From assembly GCA_024281995.1 (NCBI GenBank), contig JAMWZW010000011.1:37572-101571 (forward strand): a DNA stretch of 64,000 nt, given 5' to 3'. Under the pieces are notes generated by a model. It made no database searches. It was not told the DNA's origin and saw only the letters and a program-made list of their open reading frames with translations. Every line of letters begins with the position of its first letter. Positions within the stretch are counted from its first letter, which is position 1. Shown here piece by piece: positions 15,335-26,239 of this stretch. This DNA is from Nitrosomonas sp. (GTDB lineage Bacteria > Pseudomonadota > Gammaproteobacteria > Burkholderiales > Nitrosomonadaceae). The translations under genes and the position numbers were made by a program.

Positions 15335-16178
15335 CGCGTTGCGAGAGGTGGCGGGTCTGGGGGTAAATGGCATAGGCTGCCAGTTGTGCGGTGTGAAACT
15401 CAGTCAACAGTGGCACCAATGCACTACTTGCAATTTCCTGGTAAACAATGAACGTTGGCAGCATCACAATACCTAACCCTGCCACGGCGGCATCGCGGAG
15501 GAATTCGCCATTGCCGGCTTTTAAGTAAGGAACAATTTTCGTTCTGACCAATTGCTGTTTGGTATCGTACAAATCCCAGTTGTCAAAATTGCTGATCAAG
15601 TTATAAACCAGGCACCAGTGATGAATCAGTTCGTGCGGCACTTGCGGTTTTCCCATGCGTTCGAGGTAAGCCGGGCTCGCACACATCACGGTTTGGATTG
15701 GGGCCAGGCGGCGTGCGATTAAACTGGAATCCGCTAAGCTGGCAATGCGGATGGCGAGGTCAAAACCTTCTACCAGCAAATCGACGTGACGGTCGTTAAA
15801 GTCCAGATCGAATTCGATGTCCGGGTGGGCTTGCAAAAAATCATTAATGGCCGGTCCCAGATGCATCAAACCAAAGCTCAGCGGTAAAGCCACTTTCAGA
15901 TTGCCTTTCAGCGCGCCATGAAATTGTGATGTGGCATGCTCGGCTTCGAGAATGTCGGCGAGGATACGCACGGATTGCTGATAAAAAGCACGTCCGCTAT
16001 CGGTCAGATTCATTTGCCGGGTCGTGCGGTGAAATAATTCCACGCCAAGATGCGTTTCCAATTCCTTTAAACGCCGGCTAATCACTGATTTTGCAACATT
16101 CATGCGATCCGCAGCGGCGCTGATGCTGCCCGCTTCGACGACGCGTACAAATGCGTTCATATTCTCATAGCGATCCAT
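15249..16178 (-). CDS. LysR-family transcriptional regulator
   Basis: A 309-aa DNA-binding regulator. The N-terminal winged helix-turn-helix is classical (AFVRVVEAGSISAAADRM, then VISRRLKELETHLGVELFHR), followed by an effector-binding domain with periplasmic-binding-protein fold (about 90-300). It resembles the large DsdC/CrgA-like group that represses or activates a divergent neighbour. It is divergent from the pirin-doxX genes, and two inverted repeats of LysR type lie in the shared promoter region, so these genes are the likely target. The inducer is unknown. Its 3' end abuts the cassette region. Confidence 0.92.
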   Translation of the reverse strand: MDRYENMNAFVRVVEAGSISAAADRMNVAKSVISRRLKELETHLGVELFHRTTRQMNLTDSGRAFYQQSVRILADILEAEHATSQFHGALKGNLKVALPLSFGLMHLGPAINDFLQAHPDIEFDLDFNDRHVDLLVEGFDLAIRIASLADSSLIARRLAPIQTVMCASPAYLERMGKPQVPHELIHHWCLVYNLISNFDNWDLYDTKQQLVRTKIVPYLKAGNGEFLRDAAVAGLGIVMLPTFIVYQEIASSALVPLLTEFHTAQLAAYAIYPQTRHLSQRVRAFVDFLVKRFEGLPYWDECLQNAKNA

Positions 16179-16189
16179 CCGATTACCTT

Positions 16190-16250
16190 ATTGTTGTTTA
16201 TATCAGAACAATATTTTCTCATTGTGGTTGTTTATTCTTATTATAACAAC
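16190..16250. promoter_or_regulatory. Two LysR-type operator repeats in the lysR-pirin intergenic region
   Basis: ATTGTT at 16190-16195 and AACAAT at 16207-16212 form a perfect inverted repeat with an 11-base spacer, the T-N11-A form bound by LysR regulators. A second, related one (GTTGTT 16227-16232, AACAAC 16245-16250, 12-base spacer) lies closer to the pirin gene. Two sites between divergent genes is the usual recognition-plus-activation arrangement. Confidence 0.65.
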
Positions 16251-16305
16251 GATGATAATGCATCCTATAAGTAGTGACTATCAATTAACGCATGAGGAGA
16301 AAAAA

Positions 16306-17166
16306 ATGGATGCATTTGTGAATACTGCACGAATTATTCCGGCAGTGACTGTACCGGAAGGTGCCGGTGTGACGGTGTATCGCACGATTGGCGCAACGGC
16401 ATTGCGCAATTACGATCCATTCTTATTATTGGATCACATCAGCAGCGATAACCCGGATGATTATGTCGCCGGTTTTCCGTCGCATCCGCACCGGGGTTTT
16501 AGCACTTTTACCTATATGATAGACGGTTACATGCAACACGAGGATAGCATGGGTAATCGCGGCAATATGGGTCCCGGCTCGGCGCAGTGGATGAAAGCAG
16601 GCAGCGGCATTGTGCACTCCGAAATGCCGAAACAGGAAAATGGTCTGATGCGCGGATTTCAACTGTGGATCAATTTACCCGCTGCCCATAAGATGGATCA
16701 TCCCGAATATCAGGAATTTTCTGCGGATGCTTTTCCTATTGTAGAAGCTGCTGATTACTCGATGAAAGTATTGATTGGCAACATGGGCAGTGCAAATGCA
16801 CCGATCGTCGATGATCTGACTGAAGTCATTTATCTTGATGTAACCGTCAAACCCGGTAAACGCTTTCACCATACGTTACCGGCTGGAAGCCGTGGTTTTA
16901 TTTACGTGTTTGAAGGTATGGGACAAAGCAATTTAGAAATGATACCGGTTCATTCATTGGTGATTTTTGATGGCGAAAATCGCGAAGTAGATTTTATTGC
17001 AGGCCCTGATGGTGCGCGTATGGTGATTGCCAGTGGTAAGCCGATCGATGAGCCCATCGTGCGCCATGGGCCGTTTGTGATGAATACCCGCGAGCAGATC
17101 GATCAGGCTATACGGGATTACCAAGCGAATGATTTCGTGCGCAATCGCGCCTGGGTCAAGCGTTAG
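16306..17166 (+). CDS. Pirin family protein
   Basis: A 286-aa bicupin. The N-terminal cupin keeps the metal ligands of pirin: HPHRG and, some 40 residues on, the His and Glu of GIVHSEMPKQ. The RGFQLWINLP stretch is also diagnostic. Bacterial pirins act as quercetin-type dioxygenases or as redox regulators of metabolic enzymes; which applies here is not evident. The frame extends upstream to 16222, but the start at 16306 has GAGGAG at 16294-16299 and gives the usual N-terminus. It forms an operon with the doxX gene 47 bp downstream and is probably controlled by the divergent LysR protein. Confidence 0.92.
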   Translation: MDAFVNTARIIPAVTVPEGAGVTVYRTIGATALRNYDPFLLLDHISSDNPDDYVAGFPSHPHRGFSTFTYMIDGYMQHEDSMGNRGNMGPGSAQWMKAGSGIVHSEMPKQENGLMRGFQLWINLPAAHKMDHPEYQEFSADAFPIVEAADYSMKVLIGNMGSANAPIVDDLTEVIYLDVTVKPGKRFHHTLPAGSRGFIYVFEGMGQSNLEMIPVHSLVIFDGENREVDFIAGPDGARMVIASGKPIDEPIVRHGPFVMNTREQIDQAIRDYQANDFVRNRAWVKR

Positions 17167-17213
17167 TTAATGAATGATTCATCAGCACAATACTCATTGA
17201 TAAGGAGATTGCA

Positions 17214-17594
17214 ATGGAAAAGGTAACTCAACTCGTAGCACGGCTCATGATGGGGCAGATTTTTTTGATTGCCGGTTTGCAAAAAATAGGCGGTTATGAA
17301 GGAACCCAAGGTTATATGGAATCAGCAGGCGTACCTGGAATGCTGTTACCTTTGGTAATTTTGGTGGAAGCGGGCGGAGGGCTGGCGCTTGTAATCGGCT
17401 GGCAAACTAAATTGACGGCAATGGCATTGGCGCTTTTCACACTCGCGGCTGCCGTGCTTTTCCACAATAATTTTGCGGATCAAATGCAAACCATCCTATT
17501 CATGAAAAATATCGCGATAGCCGGCGGGCTTATGCTGCTAGCTGTATACGGAGCGGGTGCTTACAGCGTTGACAGCCGCCGTCTCAGAACATAA
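17214..17594 (+). CDS. DoxX family membrane protein
   Basis: A 126-aa inner-membrane protein with four hydrophobic helices and the DoxX pattern: LVARLMMGQIFLIAGLQKIGG at the start, then VILVEAGGGLALVIGWQTKL, and LFHNNF. An AAGGAG ribosome site lies 7 bases before the ATG. DoxX-like proteins are often co-encoded with pirins or with detoxifying oxidoreductases and are linked to redox stress and quinone chemistry. The precise role is unknown. Confidence 0.9.
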   Translation: MEKVTQLVARLMMGQIFLIAGLQKIGGYEGTQGYMESAGVPGMLLPLVILVEAGGGLALVIGWQTKLTAMALALFTLAAAVLFHNNFADQMQTILFMKNIAIAGGLMLLAVYGAGAYSVDSRRLRT

Positions 17595-18027
17595 GGGCAT
17601 GAGTCATGTTTATTAATATTGATAAACTTATTGTACCGATAAGGCGCTTCTCTTAACCACGCCGATCACTCACGGTTTTTTTGTGGATGATCTGTGAGAA
17701 TTTTTTTGATTCCTGCTAATGGATTGCAGAATTTTGAAGCAGATGATTTTGCAAAGCGCTTCATAATTCTATGAGAACTACAAGAATGCCTGATTCAATC
17801 AGGCATTCTTTTTATTTGATGTTAACGCTATGAAACAAAATCAGTTGCAACCACTATCGAAGCATGCGTCAGCTTGATTTCAATATCTGCTGCGAAATAC
17901 TGTTTACATTGCTTTACCTATTTCGTTGACGTATCGTAGCTAATCTAATGGTTGCAGAGAATATAACATTGCCATCAAATGTAAGCGCATAATCTCCAAC
18001 AGTATCAACATTAGTAGATTGTTTGAT
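17595..18027. other. Intergenic region between convergent doxX and RTX genes
   Basis: A 433-bp stretch with no supported gene. It contains a strong hairpin with a T-run (listed separately). Convergent genes flank it, so promoters are not expected. Confidence 0.6.
17782..17817 (+). terminator. Rho-independent terminator for the pirin-doxX transcript
   Basis: A perfect 13-bp inverted repeat (AAGAATGCCTGAT at 17782-17794, ATCAGGCATTCTT at 17798-17810) with a 3-base loop is followed by TTTATTT. It lies ~190 bp after doxX. The tight loop and long stem give good strength; A residues on the other side may let it act leftward too. Confidence 0.8.
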
Positions 18028-21000
18028 TTAGATCACTACAAAATCCGCATTGGTCATACTTAATCCAACACCTACTGTGGCAAACTGAATAGCAGTACCT
18101 GCGCCACTGCCATCTGCATCGTACAGCAATGTACCGGTTACATTGTTGTAAATAATGTAATCATCAGCATCCACTGCTTGGGTAGCAATCTTAAATCTAC
18201 TGACTCCAAGAGTACCTGTCGTCGTTAATTTCTTAAATACAGCATTTTCCAGCTTGATCGTGTCATCAATCACAACAAAGTCAGTGATCGTGTCAATATT
18301 GCCCGCGGTGGTGAATTTAAAAATATCTTTACCTGCACCACCGGTTAACACGTCATCACCTAATCCGCCGTCTAAAGTATCATTGCCTGTTCCACCATCA
18401 AGCTTGTCATTGCCAGCATTACCATTTAGCTGGTTAGCGGCTAAGTTTCCAGTAATGGCATTTCCCAAGTCATTGCCGCTGCCATTAATAGCCGAGGTAC
18501 CTGTCAATATGAGATTCTCAACATTGGCAGGTAATGTATAGGTCAAATTAATAGTGACTGTATCCATACCTTCGTTGAGATTATCAGTAACGACGTCAGC
18601 GGTACTATCCAAATAATATGTGTCGTTGCCTGTACCACCATATAGGTAGTCTTGTCCTGTACCGCCATTTAAAATATCATTACCTTCTAAACCATATAAA
18701 TAATCATTTCCACCCAAGCCATTAATGGTGTCATCCGTGGCAAACCCTGTAATACTGTCAGCACTTGCAGTACCTTGCAATACTTTTTGCGCAAGTGTTG
18801 CGCTATCCCAGCTGGTACCATCTGCAAACTCAACCGCATTGAGTAGATATTGGTTGCCACTGATAAAGTGATTCTGCACTGTAATGATTTCGCCGGTGCT
18901 TTGTAGCGTCAGTCGTAAATCGTTACCTGAACGTGTTACCAGAACGTTGTTTAGACTAATGCCAGCAGCAAAGCGCAGCACATCATTGTGATTGGCACTG
19001 GTATCGTAATTACTGATGGTAGTATTGCCATCTCCGGCTGCAAATAGATAGACGTCATTGCCCGCATCGCCTATCAAGGTATCACTAGCGCCTAATCCGC
19101 CATCCAATATGTCATTGCCTGCACCACCATAGAGTACATCCTGGCCATCCCCACCCAAGAGCGTGTCATTGCCGTCACCGCCATACAAGTAATCATTACC
19201 ACCCAAGCCATTCATGGTGTCATCCGTGGCAAACCCTGTAATACTGTCAGCACCTGCAGTACCTTGCAATACTTTTTGCGCAAGTGTTGCGCTATCCCAG
19301 CTGGTACCATCTGCAAACTCAACCGTATTGAGTAGATATTGGTTGCCACTGATAAAGTGATTCTGCACTGTAATGATTTCGCCGGTGCTTTGTAGCGTCA
19401 GTCGTAAATCGTTACCTGAACGTGTTACCAGAACGTTGTTTGGACTAATGCCAGCAGCAAAGCGCAGCACATCATTGTGATTGGCGCTGGTATCGTAATT
19501 ACTGATGGTAGTATTGCCATCTCCGGCTGCAAATAGATAGACGTCATTGCCTGCATCGCCGATCAAGGTATCACTAGCGCCTAATCCACCATCCAATATG
19601 TCATTGCCTGCACCACCATAGAGTACATCCTGGCCGTCTCCACCGAGTAACGTATCGTTGCCATCGACACCATATAGATAATCATTGCCGCCCAAGCCAT
19701 TGATAGTGTCATCCGTAGAAAAGCCAGTGATATTGTCAGCACCAGCGGTACCGGTTAGTACCATCAGTGCAAGATTATCGCTAGTCCAAGTGGTTCCATC
19801 GGTAAACCCAACAGCATTTAACAAATATTGGTTAGTGCTGATGAAGTGGTTCTGGATCGTGACTATTTCTCCTGTACTTTGGAGTGTTAGTTTCAAATCG
19901 TTACCGACACGCGTTGTTATAACGCCACTGGGACTAATTCCGGTTGCAAAGCGCAGCACATCATTGTGATTGACACTGGTATCGTAATTACTGATTGTGG
20001 TGCTACCATCTCCGGCTGCGAAAAAGTAGACGTCATTGCCCGCATCGCCTATCAAGGTATCACTAGCGCCTAATCCGCCATCCAAGATATCGTTTCCTGC
20101 GCCGCCAAACAGGACGTCCTGACCATTACCTCCGAGTAACGCATCGTTGCCATCGCCACCATACAGATAATCATTGCCGCCCAAGCCATTGATGGTGTCA
20201 TCCGTAGAAAAGCCAGTGATATTGTCTGCACCAGTGGTACCGGTCAGTACCATCAGTGCAAGATTATCGCTAGTCCAAGTGGTTCCATCGGTAAACTCAA
20301 CAGCATTTAACAAATATTGGTTAGTGCTGATGAAGTGGTTCTGGATCGTGACTATTTCTCCTGTACTTTGGAGTGTTAGTTTCAGATCGTTACCGACACG
20401 CGTTGTTACAATACTACTGGGACTAATACCGGTTGCAAAGCGTAATACATCGTAGTGATTGGCGCTGGTATCGTAATTACTGATTGTGGTGCTACCATCT
20501 CCGGCTGCGAAAAAGTAGACATCATTGCCTGCATCGCCGATCAACGTATCGCCAGCACCCAATCCGCCATCCAAGATATCGTTTCCTGCGCCGCCAAACA
20601 GGACGTCCTGACCATTACCTCCGAGTAACGCATCGTTGCCATCGCCACCAAACAAAGTATCGGTACCATCATTCCCATCCAAAGTGTCGCTACCAGCCGC
20701 ACCACTCAAATGATCATTGCCAGAGCCGCCCAGTAAGCTATCGTTACCTTCACCACCATTTAGGGTGTCATCCCCGCCTAGACCACTCATGGTATCGTCT
20801 GACGTGAAGCCATACAGTGTGTCATTGCCTGCGGTGCCGGTGAGTATCATGGTTTTTAGTGTAGTTGCGTTCCAACTGGTGCCATCACTGAATTCGATGA
20901 TGTCAAGCACATACGAAGTCGTAGCGTCTTGATAAAAATAGTTGACTACCGTGATCTTTTCGCCCGTGTTTTTTAGGGTGAGAAATAGGTTGCCGGTATC

Positions 21001-24000
21001 ACGGGTGACTATGATGTCTACAGGATTAATCCCCGCCATAAACCGTAATACGTCAGGAGATGTGCTGCTGGTTTCATAGTTATTGATGCTAGTATTTCCA
21101 TCGCCGACCGCAAAAAGGTAAGTGTCGCCGCCGTCATCGCCGATGAGATAGTTTACTCCAGTACCTCCCCGCAGCGTATCGTCGCCGGTGCCGCCAAAGA
21201 GCGTGTCATTACCATTACCACCTTCTAGTATGTCATTTCCACCAGTACCGTTTAATATGTCATTACCATCATTACCGTTCAGAGTATCGTTTCCGCCAGC
21301 ACCGAATATGGTGTCATCACCGTTTAAGCCTTCAATACTTTCATCCGACTCAAAGCCAATAATATTGTCGTTGCCCGCTGTGGCTTGTATGACCATTTGT
21401 TTGATCATTGCGTCATTCCAAAGGGTACCGTCGCTAAATTCAATACCATCTAATGCATAAATACCGCCGCCACCTTCATAAAAGTAATTGCTAACGTTGA
21501 TTATTTTGCCGGTACTTTTTATCGTCAAAAGCAGATTGTTAGAATCGCGCCGTGCGGCTACATCAACAGGGTTGATACCTGCCATAAAGCGCAGTACATC
21601 TTGGCTACTTGAGAGTGTGTCGCCATTATTGATGGAAATATTCCCATCTTCCGCGGCATACATATACGTGTCGTTGCCGGTGTCTCCCCTTAAATGATCA
21701 TTTTCACCACCACCCCCGCGCAAAACATCGTCGCCGTCACCACCCATCAGTAATTCTCGACCTTTTCCGCCATAAAGGACATCATTTCCGCTATTACCAT
21801 ACAGCGTATCATTACCCACACCACCATTGAGAATATCGTTGCTACCTGATCCGCTAATATTAGTATTGCTTGCGCTGCTAAATACAATGTCATCAGGTAA
21901 GGTGCCGCGTTCAATAATACTCACGCCTAAATCTTGCAGAATGGATTGTATCTGAGCGCCATTCATCCCTTCATCTATCCAGCTTCGCAGCATATTAAGA
22001 CCAGTCCAGCCATTTTCTTGCAGCACATTGCCTGCATATTTGTTTAACTCAATCAAGTCAGCTAAAGCTGCTGCGGGATTTGTAGCTTTCAGGCTATCCA
22101 ATAATGAATTTAATGCTGAGAAATTGATGAAAATTCGCGAGGTTTGGTCTACATCCAGCGTTATCTCATTCAGATAATGCGAGAGACGTGTTTGTAAAAC
22201 CATGCTGCCATAGACAGATTCTTTTAAGGTTTCGTAACTTTGTTGCATAAACTCGATTTGCTGGGTTGATAGTGAGACGAAAACTCTCTTTGAATTTGCG
22301 ATGCCTGGTACTGTGCTTACCATATTCTGGAATCCATTGCCTAACGTTACCCGGTCTGTACCAACTGTTACCAGGGGCGAAGCATTAAAGCGTTCCAGCA
22401 CACTAGTCATGTTAACGAGTTCTTGCTGTTGCAATTGTACTGCCTCGTAGGCAGCACGTGTTTCGGAAGTGAGGGCATTCAGGATGTTGGCATCGGTGGT
22501 ATTCCAGTAACCCATATGTTGGTCATAACTTGACCAGGATTCATTGGGCGGCAAGTATAGTAAAAAATATCCTTTCTCAGTTGCTTGCTCAACACTGGTT
22601 TTCATGGTTGAAGTTTGTGCCCAGGCAGCTAACAGGTCATCGAGTTGTGCTTTCTGGTCTGCAGGACTGGACTGATTAACAAAGTTTGTCAAAACACTGG
22701 CTACCGTAGGCGATAAGCTTACGGCTTCGCACAGGTCGCGCACAAACCCGGAACCTTTGGTGTCAGGCAGATTGAGCGCTTGTTCCGTGGTCGGTATGGT
22801 ATCGGTAAATTCCCGATAAAACGGATTATTGGCCAAATCGAGATTTCCGGTTTGTCCTGTACCATCAACCATCAAATGTGCAGCTGCTGCGGTTTGTACA
22901 TTGCCATTTCCGAAATTGACGTTCTTAACTGTGGCATTCAAATTAATGCTGATAATTCCCATCTGTGGCAATGAAAACAGCTCATTCGCGGTGGCAATGC
23001 CATTCTGGTTGAAATCCCGCCATATTTTCACTTGCGCAAACTCTTCGTCATTCTGGTCGAACACATCGTCATGATTAGAATCCAGATCGGATAGCGCATC
23101 GAAGCCATTACTTGCTAAATTACCGTTAGATTTGAGCGTATCCACGCCAAATAGCTCACGGCCCGAATCGATCACACCATTGTCGTTGCGATCCAGAACT
23201 AAGAAGCCATCATCACTCTTAACCCACCCTGTACCTGTTCTAATGCCATCGGCATTGTGATCGAACACTACGACCGTATTACCGATGCCGATGGTTTCAA
23301 TGCCGTCATTATCCAAATCCATTACTAAAGGATCCGTGCGCGGCGGTGTCCAGTTTTTGAACTGCAGGAAAAGATTGTTAACAGTGTTTAATATTTCATT
23401 GAGCTCACCAATATTTTGCATTAGTAGATGCCCAAGTTGACTAATTGCCCACCCAAAATTATCTTTGAGATCCTGGAAAAAATGTGCCATATCGAAACTT
23501 GAAATATTCTTATACAAATCCTCAAAAAGTTTCTCTCCAGCCAATCCGCCGAAATAACCGCCTGCAAGCCCAGCAACTCCGGTAATTAATATACCGGTTC
23601 CAACCCCAACATTAAGACCAGGTACAAGTAACAGTCCAGCCGCAAGCGATGCGCCATATCCAATTGCGATACCGCCAGCCAAACTGCCGGCATGAGCAGC
23701 TAAAATTGCACCGGCCTCAGTTGGTTTGCCACTGTTGTAAGCTTGCTGAGCCTGTGCAATAGCCAAAGCAGTTCCCAACACATCACCGACAAACCCTGCT
23801 TTGTTCAGCAGCCCTTGATATTTGACATACTGTGTCATATCGCTATAGTTCAAACGCAAGCTTTCTAAGGATGCCAGGCGAGTTATTTCAGCGCCGGATG
23901 GAATATCTTTACCAGGCAAACCCAGAGCTTTTCCTAGATAGCTATTGGTATCGACATGCAATTTGCCTGTCGCATCTTTGCCGATTCTCATGTCTGCTAA

Positions 24001-24645
24001 ATCTGCTTTCGATGTTGAGCCAATCAGTTTGATAAGCTCAGCTTTTGCTGCGCTTTCACCACTTAGCAACTTATCTGCGTGATATCGATCTTGCCAGTCT
24101 TTAAGATCAACACCATTAATTTTCTGCCCGGATACCGATGCCTTGTTGAGCAATACCGGAATCTCGGTTTCAGCAGCAACGCTACCAATAGGTGCTGAAG
24201 GCATAATCAGACGAAAATCACCGGTATGCCCATCAACCACTCGTGCAGATGCTGTGTCCCAGAAACTGGTGTTATTGATGCGCACGCCATTTGCATCAGC
24301 TCCTGAATATAAAGCATCAAAATTCAGTCCATCACGAATTGCAGCATCTTGAAGTGCAGTTCTAAAATCACCTAAATTTAAAAGCTTACCTATCTGGGTA
24401 TCAGCAATTGTTTTGACAGAAGAATTGTTGGATAGTGACTCTGCGATATCTTTGGCTTTAAAAATTCTCTCGCCATTTGAGTTGGCAATATTTCCTACTC
24501 CGCCACTCCATAATAATAAGATTGAGTTTCCTGCGCTGGCATCGACAGAATTTACCAGTGCATGCAGTTCGTTGACCGACATTGGATTACCCGCTGTGTT
24601 CCGGGCAGCTATTTCGTTGAGCGCAGATTGAGCGTCCATTTCCAT
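18028..24645 (-). CDS. Large RTX (haemolysin-type calcium-binding) secreted protein, 2205 aa
   Basis: A type I secretion substrate without signal peptide. Regions in order: a helical N-terminus with a glycine-rich hydrophobic stretch at about 312-378 ([14 protein letters not shown]); an EF-hand-like section at about 437-615 ([24 protein letters not shown]) as in FrpC-like proteins; a helical region to ~900; then RTX nonapeptides (GGxGxDxLxGG) from ~925, alternating with haemolysin-related strand domains. Four modules of exactly 163 aa repeat at about 1326-1978. The last ~100 residues are a serralysin-type secretion tail ending DFVVI, shared with other proteins in this window. ATG 24645 has TAGGAGA just upstream; an upstream TTG is less likely. 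It could be a toxin, adhesin or surface-layer protein. Confidence 0.88.
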   Translation of the reverse strand: MEMDAQSALNEIAARNTAGNPMSVNELHALVNSVDASAGNSILLLWSGGVGNIANSNGERIFKAKDIAESLSNNSSVKTIADTQIGKLLNLGDFRTALQDAAIRDGLNFDALYSGADANGVRINNTSFWDTASARVVDGHTGDFRLIMPSAPIGSVAAETEIPVLLNKASVSGQKINGVDLKDWQDRYHADKLLSGESAAKAELIKLIGSTSKADLADMRIGKDATGKLHVDTNSYLGKALGLPGKDIPSGAEITRLASLESLRLNYSDMTQYVKYQGLLNKAGFVGDVLGTALAIAQAQQAYNSGKPTEAGAILAAHAGSLAGGIAIGYGASLAAGLLLVPGLNVGVGTGILITGVAGLAGGYFGGLAGEKLFEDLYKNISSFDMAHFFQDLKDNFGWAISQLGHLLMQNIGELNEILNTVNNLFLQFKNWTPPRTDPLVMDLDNDGIETIGIGNTVVVFDHNADGIRTGTGWVKSDDGFLVLDRNDNGVIDSGRELFGVDTLKSNGNLASNGFDALSDLDSNHDDVFDQNDEEFAQVKIWRDFNQNGIATANELFSLPQMGIISINLNATVKNVNFGNGNVQTAAAAHLMVDGTGQTGNLDLANNPFYREFTDTIPTTEQALNLPDTKGSGFVRDLCEAVSLSPTVASVLTNFVNQSSPADQKAQLDDLLAAWAQTSTMKTSVEQATEKGYFLLYLPPNESWSSYDQHMGYWNTTDANILNALTSETRAAYEAVQLQQQELVNMTSVLERFNASPLVTVGTDRVTLGNGFQNMVSTVPGIANSKRVFVSLSTQQIEFMQQSYETLKESVYGSMVLQTRLSHYLNEITLDVDQTSRIFINFSALNSLLDSLKATNPAAALADLIELNKYAGNVLQENGWTGLNMLRSWIDEGMNGAQIQSILQDLGVSIIERGTLPDDIVFSSASNTNISGSGSNDILNGGVGNDTLYGNSGNDVLYGGKGRELLMGGDGDDVLRGGGGENDHLRGDTGNDTYMYAAEDGNISINNGDTLSSSQDVLRFMAGINPVDVAARRDSNNLLLTIKSTGKIINVSNYFYEGGGGIYALDGIEFSDGTLWNDAMIKQMVIQATAGNDNIIGFESDESIEGLNGDDTIFGAGGNDTLNGNDGNDILNGTGGNDILEGGNGNDTLFGGTGDDTLRGGTGVNYLIGDDGGDTYLFAVGDGNTSINNYETSSTSPDVLRFMAGINPVDIIVTRDTGNLFLTLKNTGEKITVVNYFYQDATTSYVLDIIEFSDGTSWNATTLKTMILTGTAGNDTLYGFTSDDTMSGLGGDDTLNGGEGNDSLLGGSGNDHLSGAAGSDTLDGNDGTDTLFGGDGNDALLGGNGQDVLFGGAGNDILDGGLGAGDTLIGDAGNDVYFFAAGDGSTTISNYDTSANHYDVLRFATGISPSSIVTTRVGNDLKLTLQSTGEIVTIQNHFISTNQYLLNAVEFTDGTTWTSDNLALMVLTGTTGADNITGFSTDDTINGLGGNDYLYGGDGNDALLGGNGQDVLFGGAGNDILDGGLGASDTLIGDAGNDVYFFAAGDGSTTISNYDTSVNHNDVLRFATGISPSGVITTRVGNDLKLTLQSTGEIVTIQNHFISTNQYLLNAVGFTDGTTWTSDNLALMVLTGTAGADNITGFSTDDTINGLGGNDYLYGVDGNDTLLGGDGQDVLYGGAGNDILDGGLGASDTLIGDAGNDVYLFAAGDGNTTISNYDTSANHNDVLRFAAGISPNNVLVTRSGNDLRLTLQSTGEIITVQNHFISGNQYLLNTVEFADGTSWDSATLAQKVLQGTAGADSITGFATDDTMNGLGGNDYLYGGDGNDTLLGGDGQDVLYGGAGNDILDGGLGASDTLIGDAGNDVYLFAAGDGNTTISNYDTSANHNDVLRFAAGISLNNVLVTRSGNDLRLTLQSTGEIITVQNHFISGNQYLLNAVEFADGTSWDSATLAQKVLQGTASADSITGFATDDTINGLGGNDYLYGLEGNDILNGGTGQDYLYGGTGNDTYYLDSTADVVTDNLNEGMDTVTINLTYTLPANVENLILTGTSAINGSGNDLGNAITGNLAANQLNGNAGNDKLDGGTGNDTLDGGLGDDVLTGGAGKDIFKFTTAGNIDTITDFVVIDDTIKLENAVFKKLTTTGTLGVSRFKIATQAVDADDYIIYNNVTGTLLYDADGSGAGTAIQFATVGVGLSMTNADFVVI
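18712..20667 (-). repeat. Four tandem 489-bp coding repeats in the RTX gene
   Basis: The landmark CCCAAGCC recurs at 18713, 19202, 19691 and 20180, a period of exactly 489 bp (163 codons). Copies 1-2 are almost identical to each other, as are copies 3-4, while the two pairs differ more. This nested pattern points to stepwise duplication of one RTX module (calcium-binding nonapeptides plus one haemolysin-related strand domain). Recombination between copies could change protein length, and short-read assembly could collapse them. Confidence 0.9.
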
Positions 24646-24652
24646 ATTTCTC

Positions 24653-25003
24653 CTACAAATTAGGGGCAAAAGTGACAGTCAAACTTAAGACATTTTTTCG
24701 TGAAGCTGCAAAACCAAATGTGTCGAGCGCTTCTGCAATCAATCTATGCAGCTTTGATTGGTCTTGTTTTACATGAGGTGGTGCATAAATTTCTAGAACT
24801 TGCCACTCTATTTCATACCCATCTTTTAATTGATTAATTTTTTGATACGCTAAAAAATTGACACTCTCTCCAGAAAAAATTAGATTAAATTTATGAGGAG
24901 ATTTTTCTGGCCCTGGTCCGCTCACTTCTCTTAAAACAATACCCCGCTCTCGATCTATGGTCTGCCATTCGTAGTTTTCTAATCGCTCATTTACAAATCC
25001 CAT
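24653..25003 (-). CDS. Small protein of unknown function preceding the RTX gene (116 aa)
   Basis: A soluble-looking protein without signal or membrane segment, opening [20 protein letters not shown] and predicted to be mixed alpha/beta. A good ribosome site (AGGAGC, 8-9 bases before ATG) supports it. Its stop lies 7 bases before the RTX start codon, so the two are certainly cotranscribed. I do not recognise the family. By position it could be a dedicated chaperone, an immunity protein, or an activating factor for the RTX protein; it does not look like an HlyC acyltransferase (too short, motifs absent). Confidence 0.7.
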   Translation of the reverse strand: MGFVNERLENYEWQTIDRERGIVLREVSGPGPEKSPHKFNLIFSGESVNFLAYQKINQLKDGYEIEWQVLEIYAPPHVKQDQSKLHRLIAEALDTFGFAASRKNVLSLTVTFAPNL

Positions 25004-25501
25004 TACACGTGCTCCTATAAGTGATTGTTTTAAAAACCCTAGTAAATCTTTTTCAAATTATTGCGTGTTTTTATGCTATTAATTCAGTTAGTTTTTTGAC
25101 TGGCAGTAGGCAATTGAGTAAGACGAGTAAGTAATTCCAAGAATGTGATTTTTTGCCTGGTACTGCTTCGGTTGGTAATTATTAGTGATGCGAGTTGGGA
25201 GGTATTCTAATTATTATGGCAACCGAGACAATTGTACTTTAGTATTAGTACGTTAGTACTAGATAAGCGGCAACTTAACTATCTTGAAGCCTCACCTGGA
25301 GAAATTATCAGTAGGATTTTTATGAACCTCAGGTAATTTTCATGCTTGCAGTTTTTCCATTTCAAAAAACGTGTTGAGCCTAAATTAGCTGTTCTATTAA
25401 GTTTTGGCTTGTATCGAGCCAAATAACAGACTAAACTTGGTTCAATATCGAGCGTGTCGATTGAATTTTGTGACAGCATTTTCTACTTTAGAATCTCCCG
25501 C
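25004..25501. other. Divergent promoter region between the RTX operon and sdh operon
   Basis: A 498-bp region without a supported gene. It must drive the RTX pair leftward and sdhCDA rightward. A small repeated motif (TTAGTATTAGTACGTTAGTACTA, written in two halves: TTAGTATTAGTAC and GTTAGTACTA) lies at about 25240-25262 and contains the palindrome-like AGTACT. No confident -35/-10 pair was picked. Confidence 0.45.
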
Positions 25502-25891
25502 ATGGAAGCGAAATTACATAATAAACGCCCCAAGCATCTGAATTTGATCAAGATCAGGCAGCCTTTGCCGGCTGTGGTTTCAATTCTGCACCGAATTAGC
25601 GGTGTGCTGTTGTTTTTTCCTGGTATCCCATTGTTATTGTGCGGTTTACAAATGCTGCTGCAATCACCGGAAAGTTTCGGAATTTTGCAGGGTTATTTGC
25701 ATCATCCAATGATTAAGCTGATGGCTTTGCTGCCACTGTGGTTTTTTGTGCATCATTTGTGCGCAGGTATTCGTCATCTTTTTTTAGATTTACATATAGG
25801 CGTTGCATTGCCGCAGGCGCGTGCTAGCAGCAAATTGGTTTTTGTTGCCGGATTCGTTTTAACTGTAATGGTAGGATTGATGCTATGGTAA
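25502..25891 (+). CDS. sdhC: Succinate dehydrogenase cytochrome b556 subunit
   Basis: A 129-aa membrane anchor of respiratory complex II. It has the SdhC signature PKHLNLIKIRQPLPAVVSIL with the following HRISG, which contributes to the quinone site, then three transmembrane helices and the heme-region WFFVHHLCAGIRHL. The frame extends upstream to 25454, but the ATG at 25502 gives the usual N-terminus (MEAKLHNKRPKHL). It overlaps sdhD by 7 bases. Confidence 0.92.
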   Translation: MEAKLHNKRPKHLNLIKIRQPLPAVVSILHRISGVLLFFPGIPLLLCGLQMLLQSPESFGILQGYLHHPMIKLMALLPLWFFVHHLCAGIRHLFLDLHIGVALPQARASSKLVFVAGFVLTVMVGLMLW

Positions 25892-26238
25892 AACAATCCA
25901 AACTTGCGGTAACCGGCGCGCATTATGGTTTGAAAGATTGGCTGGTGCAGCGGGTCACAGCTGTGCTGATGATACTTTACCTCATCATACTTGCTGGTGT
26001 TTTATTCATTGCCGCGCCGCATGATTACGGAACATGGAAAAATTTATTCAGCCACCAGTGGATGCGTATAGCGACTTTTGTGTTTTTCATGAGTTTGTTC
26101 TGGCATGCTTGGATTGGCGTGCGTAATGTGTTGATGGATTATGTGCATGCCACGGCAATCCGTCTTACTGTGCAAATTGTGGTGATTTCAGCCTTGCTGT
26201 TTTATGGGGTGTGGGTCGCAGAAATATTGTGGAGTTGA
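25885..26238 (+). CDS. sdhD: Succinate dehydrogenase hydrophobic membrane anchor subunit
   Basis: A 117-aa three-helix membrane protein. With SdhC it binds heme b and ubiquinone. The family pattern [18 protein letters not shown] opens the first helix, and the heme/quinone-side [17 protein letters not shown] follows the second. The gene overlaps the end of sdhC, and its stop is two bases from the sdhA start, so translation is coupled. Confidence 0.9.
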   Translation: MVKQSKLAVTGAHYGLKDWLVQRVTAVLMILYLIILAGVLFIAAPHDYGTWKNLFSHQWMRIATFVFFMSLFWHAWIGVRNVLMDYVHATAIRLTVQIVVISALLFYGVWVAEILWS

Positions 26239-26239
26239 T

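Noticed and set aside
18028-21900. Several long open frames on the + strand with Pro/Ser/Val-rich repeats, and the repeated DNA as a possible CRISPR array
   Set aside because: They are antisense shadows of the RTX nonapeptide repeats. The repeats are coding modules of 489 bp and 27-bp sub-units, not direct repeats with unique spacers.
24653-25003. HlyC-type acyltransferase for the RTX protein
   Set aside because: At 116 aa it is shorter than HlyC proteins and lacks their conserved His and Asp motif regions.
25279-25479. A 66-aa minus-strand open frame upstream of sdhC
   Set aside because: No ribosome site, atypical composition, and it overlaps the region needed for sdh and RTX promoters.
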